Assembly (NCBI GenBank): GCA_029706075.1
Contig: JAINUG010000026.1
Coordinates: 7,618,523 to 7,682,522 of the forward strand
DNA length: 64,000 nt
From: Aldrovandia affinis
Lineage: Eukaryota; Chordata; Actinopteri; Notacanthiformes; Halosauridae
Direction of reading: 5' to 3'
The translations under genes and the position numbers were made by a program. The notes under the pieces are model-generated. The model was not told where the DNA came from and made no database searches. It was given only the letters and a program-made list of their open reading frames with translations. Positions 36,001 through 47,400 of this stretch are shown piece by piece. The stretch's first letter is position 1. Each line of letters opens with the position of its first letter.

Positions 36001-37463
36001 GTCTACACCAAGCTGGGGGAGATGACTAACGCCATGAGGAATCTTCGGGATGTTCTGGGACTGGGTAGGACTTCAAGCCATCAGAGAGATGGCCCTTTTA
36101 GTGTAAAAACAGAAACAGAATTTGGTTGGTTGGTTGGTTAATTGGTTCAAATTTCATATGTCAAGTCCTCTAAAAAAACAATTTTGCAGTAATTGGTTTA
36201 GACAAAAAAGGCTTAACTAAACTGTTTTTTATTTAGGAAGACAAATTTGTTCAAATTTGAGCTTAAATAAATGCTCAAAGTTCTGGATTGAGACGGTCCC
36301 TACTGATACCAATAAAATAAAATAAATGTGGATTGAAACATTTAGGGATCTAGGGATGTCCAACTCCAGTCCTGGAGGGCTGCAGTGTCTGCAGGATTTT
36401 TTTTTCTCCTTTCAATCAGCAGCATATTGAAGCCTTGGAAACTGTGGACTCTATTGCCAATCTATGACTTAAATTAAGCACTTAATTTAAGTGCTGAAAA
36501 ACACTGAAGACCAGCACACTGGTGCTGTGGCTGTGGCTGGCCTCCACTGGAGTTTGAGATTGCTGACCTAATGCATATGCAGTGATCATGTTTTGATGTA
36601 GGCTTATTGTGTGTGTGTGTGCATTGTCCTAGATAACAGAGCGTCACCTAGTGAAGTGGTGAATCAGGTGGCGAATCATGTGGCAAGTGCTTCCTCCTCC
36701 ACGGCTCTTGATGTCAGCCACGAGCTGCAGAGACTGCTGGGAACCAGTGACATCAACAGGTGCACCCCGCCCCACCCCTATTTCTGTTTTATATCCAGTA
36801 AAATCATACTTTTGAGTTGAATCTCATGATTCCATGTTGCTGTGTGGACATGATTCCCAGTAATTCTTCAGAAATGTCTCTTTTCTAACATCCTCACCAA
36901 ACAAAATTACATTAAATGTAATTTAAGTAGGAATGACTTGATTCCTCTATCCTCTATTTTATTATTGAGGCTTTATATTTCATTATTTATGGTCAGCCAC
37001 ACAGATTATATAGCTGACTGAACAGTTGATGGGTCCTTGAATTTGCGGACTGGTACCTTTTTTGAAAGGATTTGGAAATTGCTTTGTCTGAGTAGAAGGT
37101 GTGCCCATCTATTCATGAGTATTTTTAAAAGGGACATGGCTTGTGAGGTGCATGTGACATTTACTGTCTGGAAAATCTAATTCTCAGCATCATACTAAAA
37201 CTGGAAGAACATGAGGAGTTTTTTCCTGCTTTCCAGGCACTAGTCCAGGAGCTGCTGCAGACTCTAGGTAAGGTTTTATGACACTAGCACTCTATTTTAA
37301 GAGCTGGTGTGTTTTTTAATGTTTCAGTTTGGAAGAAAAAAACATCAGTAATGTGTTAGTACAGGAGGTGCGAAAAAACTTTGTCTTTGTTCCTTTTACA
37401 GATATACAGTGCCTGGATGACATTGTGCCCGCAGTGTACCAGCTCAAATCAAGTTCAGGTTGA
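19547..37463 (+). CDS. cep70: Centrosomal protein of 70 kDa (CEP70), complete coding region
   Basis: Seventeen coding exons join in phase into 623 codons (human protein about 597): 19547-19555, 20441-20540, 21916-22039, 25777-25957, 26730-26905, 27538-27597, 27686-27794, 30039-30127, 30437-30508, 31616-31712, 32985-33083, 33648-33812, 34027-34179, 35896-36064, 36633-36759, 37188-37267 and 37402-37463. The first exon encodes only Met-Glu-Gln. The N-terminal [18 protein letters not shown] is conserved. Residues from about 40 to 330 are charged and coiled-coil-like ([28 protein letters not shown]). The C-terminal part is the best match: [73 protein letters not shown]70 localises to centrosomes, binds gamma-tubulin and supports microtubule organisation and cilium formation. 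Its neighbour faim is divergent, as in other vertebrates. Confidence 0.95.
21485..21700. repeat. Probable dispersed repeat and TA/TG microsatellite
   Basis: The 'ggcctcgacgaattgatcg..atatcggccgacatttggct' stretch resembles a repeat family seen widely in fish. It is followed by an imperfect (TA)n/(TG)n run at about 21630-21670. The rest of the cep70 intron 20541-21915 shows nothing recognisable. Confidence 0.4.
22714..22750. repeat. (TA)n microsatellite
   Basis: An almost pure AT dinucleotide run immediately left of a Tc1-like fragment. Insertion into TA-rich DNA is expected for Tc1 elements. Confidence 0.85.
22757..23413 (-). mobile_element. Tc1-like transposon fragment, family A
   Basis: Starts with 'cactaccggtcaaaagtttt' then agaacaccccc, the terminal sequence also seen at 34933 and 48390. 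The - strand carries pieces of the transposase N-terminal region (for example [20 protein letters not shown] near 23300), with rearrangements. A 59-bp block is tandemly duplicated at 23287-23345 and 23355-23413. No clean right end is seen, so the copy is truncated. Confidence 0.75.
23421..23975 (-). mobile_element. Internally deleted Tc1-like transposon, family B
   Basis: Bounded by inverted repeats 'cactaccgttcaaaagtttg' (23421) and 'caaacttttgaacggtagtg' (ends 23975). The - strand encodes only the C-terminal part of a Tc1 transposase at 23877-23578, with [19 protein letters not shown] as the Glu block. The upstream catalytic region is missing. Flanked on both sides by TA repeats. Confidence 0.85.
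23976..24003. repeat. (TA)n microsatellite between two transposons
   Basis: A pure TA run separating the family B element from the next Tc1-like element, then a short (CA)n. Confidence 0.85.
24018..25204 (+). mobile_element. Tc1-like transposon, family C, near full length but inactivated
   Basis: The ends are inverted repeats: actcagtggccactttatta at 24021 and the complement 'taataaagtggcaactgagt' ending about 25202. The + strand encodes an HTH N-terminus (24158-24406: [20 protein letters not shown]) and, after stops and frameshifts, a catalytic C-terminus (24692-25171: [35 protein letters not shown]). The last acidic residue is Asp where most relatives have Glu. Located in a cep70 intron. 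Confidence 0.9.
25205..25776 (+). other. cep70 intron, anonymous
   Basis: AT-rich to about 25560, then GC-richer before the acceptor at 25776. No known family recognised. Confidence 0.4.
25958..26729 (+). other. cep70 intron, anonymous
   Basis: AT-rich, with no repeat family or conserved frame recognised. The next intron (26906-27537) is likewise empty apart from a C8A8 run near 27157 and a small TA run near 27200. Confidence 0.4.
27920..28065 (+). mobile_element. SINE-like repeat, + copy
   Basis: Shares 'ctggtatcgaatccaga' (B-box-like), 'gccagtgctgactgt' and 'gacatataatt' in order with the reverse complement of 29695-29835. Two diverged copies in opposite orientation within one cep70 intron indicate a dispersed tRNA-like element. 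Confidence 0.65.
28380..28925 (+). mobile_element. L1-like LINE ORF1 remnant
   Basis: The + strand reads, with stops and frameshifts, [20 protein letters not shown], then [20 protein letters not shown] and [20 protein letters not shown]. These follow the order of the L1 ORF1 RNA-binding domain (a 'V..RVHRMG..PRPII..F..' block and a C-terminal 'S.NE.FP' block). Inactive. The stretch 28926-29640 holds only pyrimidine-rich and AT-rich DNA. Confidence 0.6.
29695..29835 (-). mobile_element. SINE-like repeat, - copy
   Basis: The reverse complement matches 27920-28065 block by block ('ctggtatcgaatccagactc', 'gccagtgctgactgt', 'gatgtataattttt'). See the + copy. Confidence 0.65.
31046..31270 (+). mobile_element. 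tRNA-derived SINE with L2-type tail and (TAATG)n end
   Basis: Has 'gtggtataatggttagggaa' (A-box region), 'ggttgcaggttcaatcccca' (B box), the body 'cttgagcaaggtacttaacc', the 'gataagagcgtctgctaaat' tail and a final run of about five TAATG. Well preserved, in a cep70 intron (30509-31615). The rest of that intron is anonymous. Confidence 0.9.
32190..32470 (-). mobile_element. LINE reverse transcriptase remnant
   Basis: The - strand reads [28 protein letters not shown], resembling the 'LN..KTK.M..F' and 'FKYLG' motifs after the RT palm in fish LINEs, with stops close by. Family not resolved. The rest of the intron 31713-32984 is AT-rich and anonymous. Confidence 0.5.
33084..33647 (+). other. cep70 intron, nothing recognised
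   Basis: AT-rich, with no repeat family or conserved frame seen. Confidence 0.5.
34489..34740 (+). mobile_element. 5S-rRNA-derived SINE (SINE3-like), diverged
   Basis: The start 'ggcataccacc', followed by 'gaagttaagcagatgtgggc', 'ttagttgtgtgggctgcctg' and 'ggaaaac', follows 5S rRNA order (ATACCACC, GAAGCTAAGCAGGGTCGGGC, GCCTGGGAA). Several internal promoter positions are changed and part of the 5S body is missing, so it is an old copy rather than a 5S gene. Confidence 0.7.
34933..35866 (+). mobile_element. Tc1-like transposon remnant, family A
   Basis: Ends 'cactactgggcaaaagtttt' (34933) and inverted 'aaaacttttgaccagtagt' (to 35866), both in TA-rich flanks. The + strand holds the transposase N-terminal HTH ([20 protein letters not shown], within 35226-35594). 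The catalytic half is deleted. A poly-A run interrupts at about 35053-35074. It ends only about 30 bases before the cep70 exon starting at 35896. Confidence 0.85.
36345..36575. repeat. Dispersed repeat ('ccagtcctggagggctgcag' type)
   Basis: Begins 'atgtccaactccagtcctgg' and ends with a degraded inverted form ('ccactggagtttgag'). I recognise this as a repeat type common in fish, probably a non-autonomous DNA element. It lies in the cep70 intron 36065-36632. Confidence 0.5.
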
Positions 37464-37643
37464 GCTTTTCAAAGGAGGAGTACAGTGGATGTTTGGTTTG
37501 GACAGTCACCCTTTGTTTTAGGGATCTGGTTATAGGGTTGGAAAACATTTAGTAATGTAACTACTTCGATAATTGGGAGCAATTGATTTGTACGCTATTT
37601 TCTAACAGTATAAGAAATTGTAACTTGTTTATGTCAATGTATT

Positions 37644-37649
37644 AATAAA
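37644..37649 (+). terminator. Probable cep70 polyadenylation signal
   Basis: AATAAA about 180 bases after the cep70 stop codon at 37461-37463. Confidence 0.5.
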
Positions 37650-37933
37650 TGACAATGAATGTCTTGTTGCGATATCATTAAATAATTTATTACAATTATT
37701 TTAAATGACACAATGAGCTCTTAATTTCACATTGATTGTAGAAAAGCCCTTAAAGATGTTATTTAAGATTACATTAAATATATGATTATATACAATCAAA
37801 TGGTCACAGCATAAAGAAAGCTAGCTAGGTGGCAACTTTAAAATCTGAAAAATCACAAGAGTGAAAATAATCCAATCCAACTCAAGACTTGGATCGTCAT
37901 TTTTGATGCAGGTGTCAATATTTTGAGTTCAGT

Positions 37934-38330
37934 TTTATTACAAAACAGATCAGAAAGATGCAGAAATATTGTGTTCCTTTCACACTGTGTGTGCATAGTA
38001 ATACTAAGGACTGATAAAAATGGGCCAACAGAATATCCTGCATGATTCATAAATACAGTATATATAGGCATGTATTAATTGTTGTGCAGTTTAATGTATA
38101 TTAATCTTAAAGAAATGATTTCAAGTCTTTAAACTCAATGTTCAACCTAATGTTCCTTTGGTAATTCAATTTTATGGGTGACATGGAAAAAAGGAATGTG
38201 AGATTTTTTGAAGACAGCAGAAGTGAATTAATGCCACATAGTGGTCATTCTGGGTTACAGCGGTTTTCTATGTCTGACAGCATTCCATAGACAGGAGTTT
38301 TGCTGAAGAAGAGATTGCTGGGTTTGTTAT
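37934..38330 (-). other. Probable last 3' UTR exon of the mucin-like gene
   Basis: On the - strand a strong acceptor (tttcttcag, 38331 and upstream) opens at 38330, and an AATAAA reads at 37939-37934. The stop codon of the gene lies in the preceding exon (38448-38450), only two bases before its donor, so this exon is most simply 3' UTR. It has a 27-codon open stretch at its start, discussed in the findings. Confidence 0.45.
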
Positions 38331-38447
38331 CTGAAGAAACAAGAAAAAAAGACATTCATTATTGACAGAGTTGCATTCTGGTTAACTGCCATATAATTTG
38401 TATAACTGCATATAATTAATTGACTAAAGCACCATGTTAACTCACCT

Positions 38448-41400
38448 TCAGAACAGGCTGTTGTGTGTGGTGTACTGCACAATGTAGGATCTGCGCCTGC
38501 GCCAGCGTCTCCTTAAAGCTGCACAGCAACCGCACAGCATGCACTGCGAGAGAGAGAGAGAGAGAGAGAGATACTGAGGGACATGTTCAGATGAATCCAG
38601 GCAATTTCACTATTTTGGGAGTGCTTCCCTGGACTGTGGAAATGTCTTAGTTCACAGATTAGACTTCACAGATTAAAAAAGTGTGAGGTTAACTGGCAAA
38701 ACTTCTAACCTCGCTCTCAATCCAAGGGGCCCAATTATAGGTGCTGGCACCCTATTGTTTTTGTACTGGGTTTTATTATTGTTATTATCAAGGGTGTGCC
38801 ACTTTGGGGGAAAAAGGGCCATAAAACTCACACGTAAAAGGTCAACGTCTCTTAGTATCAGCCAAATTTAGCAATTCTAAAATGCTCATTCTATGCTAAG
38901 TATGCAATATTTAGCGTGGGTAACTTTTTACGTACAAACATATTAATAAGAAACATTGAAATGTGAGTCCACACTCAAGGCTATGCGAATTAAACCGTAT
39001 CTTAAATTTTTCCACTGCTGAAATGGCATATTTTATAAAGCAGATTGATAGAAACATCAATAGGCTATCAGATTAAATTGTATTCCAGTTATGACTGCAT
39101 AGCTGCCTGCCTCTTAAAGCTATGTGGCATGGGAGCGGGTGACCCTCCGAAACCAAAGACCGCTTCCCTGAAGAAGCGGCAAAGGATGAGGGCGCATACC
39201 AAAGGGGGCAGCTGTCCGGCCCTGAACCAGGGAGACAGCTGGAGCCAATCTCTCCATCAGACAGCTGTCTCTCATTTTGGAAAGTCACGCAGGGATAAAC
39301 GCCTAACCCAGGCTCATGAGCAAGGTAACAGCTTCTCAAACAGACGCCTCAGGTGATTTGCCTTGCTCCTGGTCTCTGGTCATTTTTACATTTTACATTT
39401 TAAGCGTTTAGCGGACGCTCTTATCCAGAGCGACTTACAAGATGTGCATTAATACATGGTAGGAACAATCATAGATCGCGCAAGAGATTGTCCACACAAC
39501 AAGCTACTTACAAAACAATGTAAAAGTTGCGAGCTACTAATTAGGTTTTTTTTTTGTTGCCAAGTATTTCGTTTTGTAAAGGTAACAATACCCATCACTT
39601 GTAAACAGTTAGAAGATCATGAACAAACTATTAGCTAATGATTTAAAAATGTCTAACTATTTATAAACTGGGAACTGTCATTAATAATTCATCATGACCG
39701 TTTAAATGATTAGTAAATGATGTACTATGAACAAATGATCTATGAATGATTACTAAATTATTATTGACTATATTAGTTAACAATACATTCATAATTTATC
39801 AGATTTTAACCAATTGTTTATAAATGATTGCTTAACTCTTTATAACTAGTTAAGTAAACCCTTTGTTGACGATGTTGTCTTCCCTTAGATTTCCATGCCA
39901 ACATCACCTTAGTCACTGTTCCCTGTGAAATATCAGCAAGTTGAGCAGCCTTCATCACTGAAGCTCCTGGCAAGCATGCCCCAACAATCACCCATTTTTC
40001 AAGGTCATTAAGATCTCTTCTAGCCATGGTAGCCAAAATAGTGGACAACTGGGCCTGCCTAGCATTTTTATGCATGATACTAGGCATGATAATTGCTTAA
40101 TTAAGTTTATAAACATATTTTCCCCATTGTTCTATGGATGTGTTTTTATCCCTATTGTTTGCACAGAATTATGGGAGCTCTGAACAGGTGAGTCTCCTGA
40201 AGTCTAAGTTCAAGTGAAAGCGAAGGTAAGTGAACAAAAATGTTGTCTCATAAAGTTGAAACGGACCTGCCCTCGAAAAAGGGATGGAATTTCCTGGAAT
40301 TGAATTGGGCCAATGTTTTTGCTTTAGTCAAGTCAAGCAATAAACATGGTGTGATGATGTAGTGAGCATGCTTCAGTCGAGGTCCGGAGCAGTGTGACGA
40401 GACACAGTTGTTCCATATAATCTGAAACTGTTTTGAAGCATTGTTTCATTCTGCCCATCTCTACTTTTTTTTTTTGCAACCCATAAGATCAGCTTTTACG
40501 CTGATCTTATTGTATGTACAAAAATGCACATTTCTCTCTAAAGCACCTCGCTTTGTGTGCAAAGTGAGTGCAAGCTGCCTATCACAGCCACGGTTCAAAA
40601 GCCAACTGCCAGACCAGTCCTGGCCAAGAGCCCCTGGGGCGCTGTTTGGCTGTCCGCCCCAGGGGGGTCGGCACAAGCTTGCCGAGGAGCAGAAGGGCAT
40701 CCCTAGAGAGTAGGTGGGCGAGTTCTATCTCAGAGGAGGCAGATCATTGCCTGCCTTGGGGAATTAGCTTGACCCGGAGGACGGAAGGTGAGTTCATGGG
40801 GGAAGGCGAATCTAAATTAATAGAGGGTATAATTAGCCACTAAATTGGGAGGAAACAATTATATTTTTTTTTTTTAATGCACGTTTCTTCCAGTAGTCCT
40901 TCAGATTATTGATCATTTTGGGCAGCTGTCTAGCTATATGGTCAATTGGTCCAAATCAAATAATTTCCCACTAAATAAATTCTCTGGCCCAGGACCTTCC
41001 CTTCAAGTAGGACTCAATTATATATCTTGGCATAACAATATCATCTAATCTTAACAAGCTACACATATTCAATTTGAATCATTTTAATCCTGTCTTCAAA
41101 AATGGCTCAGACAAACTTGATAGATGGAAGACTCCCCCTCTCACTTTCTGGCCACGCATCAGCAGTCAGAATGTTCAAATCTTTTTTTGATGATCCCTTT
41201 AATTCCTAAACCCAAATGGTTTGCCTCACTTAACAAATAAATTGATAGATTTTACTGAAAAGACAAACCTGCCAAAATTAAACTTTAAACTCTTCAAAAC
41301 CCCAAACATTGGTAGGTTTATCTTCCCCCAACTTTAATGTCTACTGTATCTTCTTTCAACTACAGTTTTTTATGAAATGGTTGGAAGAACATTCTGACAA

Positions 41401-44400
41401 TGCCCCCACATGGATCCAAGCTGAAAGATAATCTTGTACTCCACTTTCACATACTGACTTACCCTTCATAATTACCTAATAAAAAAATACTATCTTTGCC
41501 ACTATATAGTCCTGGACCAAAGCAAACCAATATATATAATATTTAATATTTCAATACCTCCACTTGACAAGCTCTATTAGAACTACAATGACAACAGGGA
41601 TGACACACAGTAATCTAAGTGAGATCTGACAAAGGCACTATATAACATTGATATAACATTAATATAACCTCCTTTGATTTATATTAAATACTTTATGCTA
41701 TGTATCCCAGCATCCTGTTGGTATCCCAGCATCCATCACTGCTGTAGCACACTGCTTAGATACAGATAGACTTTGATCAACTACAATTCCTGAGTCTTTT
41801 TCAACACCTACTAATGTTTCTCCTCCTAGAAAATACTCCTGTCTTATGTTTTTATTTCCCACATGCATAACTTTACATTTAGCAATATTGAATGTCATCT
41901 GCCATGTTTCTGCCCATTCTTGGATTTTCTTCTATGGGATGACTCCACTGCCCACAGCACGTAGGTTAGATACGACCCCACCTACTGTTACTCTTATTAC
42001 TTAATTACGTATTCGCCCTTGCAGCCAATTATGAACCCATTCTAAAAAAACTCTTGTAATTCCTACTGAATTCATTTTGACAATGAGCCTCAAGTGGTAC
42101 CTTGTCAAATGCTTTTTGAAAGTCCAAATATTTAATATCTTAAGCCTGGTTCTTATACAGAAGTCACTACACACAAAGTCATTTATTGCTAACTACAGAC
42201 ACTCAAATCTGTAGCCAATACCCTGACAATTCTGTTGATACATATAACCATGTTTTATGGTACTGCACCCTAGTTCCAAATATATCAGTAAAAAATAATC
42301 CAAGTTAAATAAATCCAAGATTCTGAACCAGACCATCCCATTCTCCCCAAATATCTGCATGTTTGTTGACTTGGTGAGAATCTACCGCATCGGACTAATT
42401 CATAGCCAAAAAGGCAATATTGCAGAATTGTAAAAACAAAAATAATCTTTCAGTAACTCACTGGTTTAACTTGTTAATTAGCTATGTCTCACTGGAAAGG
42501 CTTGCAATGATCATGAATAAACTACCAGAATTACTTATTACCTAGTCCCATTTTTGAACAATTTTTTTTAACCACACACAAACGGCGCTGTCTTTCAGAG
42601 TCGTCTTCCTGAAACTGAATAACTCAAAGCTGTCTTGTCTAGTCTTGTATGTTCCTTCTGTCCTGTTGTGACCCATTTACTTATTTATCTTTATTTTTTA
42701 TTATAATAACCTTTTCTTTATTTTGACAAACAGATTCTTCCCTGTTTCCCCCTTTCTCTTACTTATTTTAGTTTTTCCTTCTCTCTCTCTTTCTACTTCT
42801 TTTCTGTTGTGTTGTTTTTAGATCAGGTTAGGGTGGAGGGAAGGGGAGGGAGAAAGTGGTGGATGGAGAGGGTCATCATTTGTGCTGGGTAGGTGGATGG
42901 GACATAATGTGGATTGAATGGTGCCACCATGTAAATTGTAAAAAAAAAAAAAAAAAAAAAAGTTTAAGCTCTACAAACTTTTATTTTAGACATTTTATTT
43001 AACTAGGCACAAGGGGAGGTGGAGGTGGGTTCATAAAAAAACTATAGCAGATGATTGAAAATTAAATTTTAAAAAGGCCTTAACTCCATGGACCTATTGT
43101 CAAAATTATTTTTCCTGGATTCCTCTAAAATTTGTCTCAAGAACTTATAATTTGCACTTTGATTTTCCATCATTTTTACCAAAATAAGCTCATGAACTAT
43201 AGGTCCAATTGACATGTGTATTATTATTATTATTATTTTTATTTTTTTATTTTTTTGCATCTGTGACACTGGGAGAGGTGGAGGGAGGAGTTGAGAGGGC
43301 TTTGCCTCCCTTTTGGCTGCTGTCAGGTGTTCTTGTTCCCTCCCTCAGCCTGGAGAGTACTACAGGACCTTGGACAGCAGTGGCCTCACTTACAGGCAGG
43401 CTCACCTGAGGCTAATGAGCAATCAACTCAGCTTCTTCTTCTTTTCGTTTCTTTGAAGCGTGGTGTTTATATGACATTTTCCCATTTCTGTACACAGTCC
43501 TTCCTCAAAAATGCTTCCGACGTGCTTACAACATTTTTGCATGGTAAACGAATAGTTCATCATAGATTTTGAGAATCTTTATTATAAATATTAGTTGGCT
43601 AGCAGTATTGTTTCCTTCAATCATGAACCGCAAACTCAAACTCAGAAGGCTTTTACAATTGCGGCCATTTACTTGCGCTGGAAACGGCTCGCAATTTGTC
43701 TCCGGCACGTTTTTTCCAAACGTACCCATGCGATAAAAAATTCCCTTTTAACCAACACAAACATTAAATACGATGTATGTAGGCCATGTAAGTTTAGCTA
43801 GCTATAAATATTTATGCTTTTAGGATTAAATAACGTATGGCGGTACTGCAGACCGCTGTTATCAGTTTCTCCTCATTCATGTTGAAGTGTCGGAACTAGG
43901 AACAAAATTTCAATGTTGTGTTGGTTTCCGCGTGGGAGGTAAAAAGAGCAAGACATTAATTTGATTGGCTCTTACCGGGCGATATCGCCCGAAAGTTCCG
44001 AATTTTCTACTTTTCTGTGTCGCCGCCACGCCCACAAACCGGCCAATCGGTCAAATCACCGGAAGTCGCCCGCTCTCATAGACAATCAATGCATTTCGGG
44101 CAACTCGTTGCCGAATCGCCCCCTGTTAGAATCATGGGTAAGGAGAGCGTTTTTGGAGCATGGAAGAATAGGTGCTGGCTTTTTGTTGCTGTTTACCCTC
44201 TAATAGCTTTTGATATAACTTTTTTTTTTTTTTTTTTGTGGTTTGTTTTATTTTTATAACGATAAGAACAATAAACTGCCCATTGGCCTATTGGCCTCTG
44301 CTTTTGGTTTGCCTTTCATCCACTAACCACCTGGCATGGTGGCCATCCCTGCCACTTTGCTACAGCATCATAAAGCAACAGGGCAGCCCAATTTAACAGT

Positions 44401-47400
44401 ATGGGTGTGTGCATTGAAAATACTGTAATGCTGGACACTGTTCCAAATTAGACAAAACTTAAATGGTGTCAATATCTTAAGAAATGTAGAAACTAGACAT
44501 AACTGAACCTTGAACCTAAGGACATGTAAAAATCTTTTGTAGGTCCAATTAACATGCCATTTGTGTCTAACTAAATTGTGAAGGAAAAGCTACTGCTTCA
44601 AAAAATGGCTTACAAATATCACCATCAGTGATATTTGGAAAATTCTTAAAGAATTTAATCTTAAAGATTTTTATCAGTGACATTATGGATGCCATAAGTA
44701 ATATACAGGTAACTGCCAAGATAAAGGAAACAGGTGAGTAAATGGAGGGATACTGGCATCTCTGTTATGGTATGGGGTGCATATTACTGGCATGGTTTAG
44801 GTGCCCTTACCCAGAAGCGATTTTCTTGCTAGGCGTCGCTTTGATCACTAGCTAGTGGCCGCTCGTGTGGGTGTTCCCACACAAGTAGCTTTTGGGAAGA
44901 GCAGGTTAAGTTGTGCACGTCCAGCTATCAAGTTTGTAATAGAATGAACTGAGTCAAGCCCATAGAACGCAAAGCAAGTAACCTACGACTTGACTTGAAC
45001 AGCACGTTCGCACTCACATTACATGAACTAGCTAACTTTACCTTTACAACTAGCTAACTAGCAATTAACCAACTTGTCATTTCATTGCACGTAATAAATC
45101 GAAGTCACCAGGGATCCCCACCACAGCTTTTTCCACCACTATCAACAAAACACTAAAAGATGTAATGTCTCATGGAAGAATAGTGTTGAATCCCTCCAAT
45201 AGTTCCAGACACTTGTAAAATCAAGCACTTGCACATAGTTGTATATTATGGCCAATAATATCACCCAATAATCCGATTTTGTTGTTAAATGTTATTTATT
45301 TGCAGTTAATGCCATCTAGTCCTCTTCATCCTGTCCTGTGGCGAACAACATAAAACCACAGCCAGTAGTCCAAAGATTTTTGTAGGTTCGAAACCAGGCA
45401 TTGCACACTGAGTACAATTTTCTACCATAATACCATCAGACACTCATGGACTGTCATTCCGAGTTAGATAACATTGACAAATAAACTATTTCAGGCCATT
45501 CTGTTTTTGACTATTGTTTATTTGCAGTTATTGCTTTGAAATCTATTTCTCAACACCCTACCACTGGATGCACTCAAAACGTTTGTGGTAGCACAGTCAG
45601 GCAGAATACAGGCAATGCACATTTGGTTTAAAGACCAAACATATTGCCATTTTGCGTTTTATAACTTTCAAAATTTGTCCACAGTATTTTTTTACGTGCA
45701 TATTTTTTCTAATTGGTTGGGTTTGCTGGTGCTTGGACTCGACTTGCTTCTTGCAGCTATATGTATTATGATTTTTATTATTACACACACACACACACAC
45801 AGAGTTCAGTACTTACGCAGAGCAGAATCCAGAGTGGAATGAGGATGATGACGATGCCACAGGGGATGATGATGGCCAAGGCCCACCCCGGAAAGCCCCT
45901 GCCTCCCCCTTGCATGCTGGTATTAGTGCCGCTTAGGGGTGTGGCTGGCAGTAGGGAGGTGGTGGGCACAGTGATGCGGCCGGGAGAGTTGGGATCAAAA
46001 GTAGTTGTCAGTGGACCTGTGGGGTGGGCACCATGGAAACGGGTATATATTTATCAGAAACACCAGGCAGAGTGATCGCTATAGCATGAATTAAAACTAC
46101 CAGTACCAGAGAGTATACAGGAGTATCATGCTCAATTCCTGGTGAGCAGTGCTTAATTTGTGCCGGGGCTAGCCCGGCAAATGCCAAGAATGCGCCCCGG
46201 CAAATGTCTTACTCAGAATCAGAGCCCTGGGCTCATAATTTCTCTTAAACCGACTACCCTGGCTAAGTTGTAAGGATTTAATTAGCTGTATATATTTATT
46301 TCTGGTCCATTTCTGAAAATATATTGCAGCAAAATATTTCTTAAATATAGGAAAACCTATCTTAAAATGTAGAAAGAGAATGAAACTGAAGTGAATGAAT
46401 GAATGAATGAAATGAACTGAAGTGATTGGGAAAATTAAGCAATTAATTGCAGAAGTTTGGAGCAAAACCATCTTTACAGAAAGCTTTCTAGAAACTGTTT
46501 GATTTACCCTGATTTTCCCTGGACTTGACCAGTGCACACTAAAGATTGTAGGGTTTGTCCTCAGTGCACACTGTTGACTGTGGGGTTTAAAAGGGCGCAG
46601 ATGTGATCACCATACCGCGGACTTCGAGGATCTCAGTCAAGAAGTTGCTGGGGTGACTGATTTCATCTTCATTGAATTTGTACAGCACGTCAGCTGTGAG
46701 CTCATTGTCCACAATACTGTTGACGAGAGAGACACAGAGGAGAGGATCGTATTGAGACTGAACTCCGAACTAGGGAATCACTTAAAATGACTATCCTGAA
46801 TGAACACAGCATGTGCAGCCATGCCAAGAAATGCCAAAAAAGGCAAGGCTTCCCATGAAGCTTTCTGTCGCTGTGCATCTGTGGAGATGGTGGGATTTGG
46901 AGGATATCAGTGGAAGAGCTACTCACATAAAGTTGATGGGAGGGAACATAAACGGTTTACTGTCTGAGTTCAGGAGGATGTCATGGAGCTATGTAAAATG
47001 AGAACAGGAAGGGGAAAAAAATCATCAGATCACTGAGTGAAAAGTTAATTGGGTATTTGTCAGTCAGAGGCATACATTTCATAGTTTCATGACTACAGGA
47101 GCATGGACACAAAACTTTTTTATTTCTTTCATATCGGTGCTGTGAGAAAATTGCTTATGTTTCAGTATTGTATTAATTTAGAAAGAGTTGCAGGCAGAGA
47201 GGTCACAATGGAGGTAAAATGATTGCTTATTGCTGCCCAGCAGCAGTGTCATAACAGAGAATACCATGCTTTATACTGGCCTCACCAGGCTGTTTATGGC
47301 ACCTTCGACCTGAGTGATGGTTTTGTTGGTGAATGCTATCGTATCTTCTGTGGATAGCTTCACTTCCATGGGGACGTTAATCATTTTGAAATAAAGGTCA

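Noticed and set aside
40441-40843. Overlapping open frames of about 90 codons on + and -
   Set aside because: They arise from a GC-rich block with few stops. None shows a known domain and frames on both strands are equally open.
45713-46075. 120-codon + strand open frame
   Set aside because: Antisense of the mucin transmembrane exon and an adjacent CA microsatellite.
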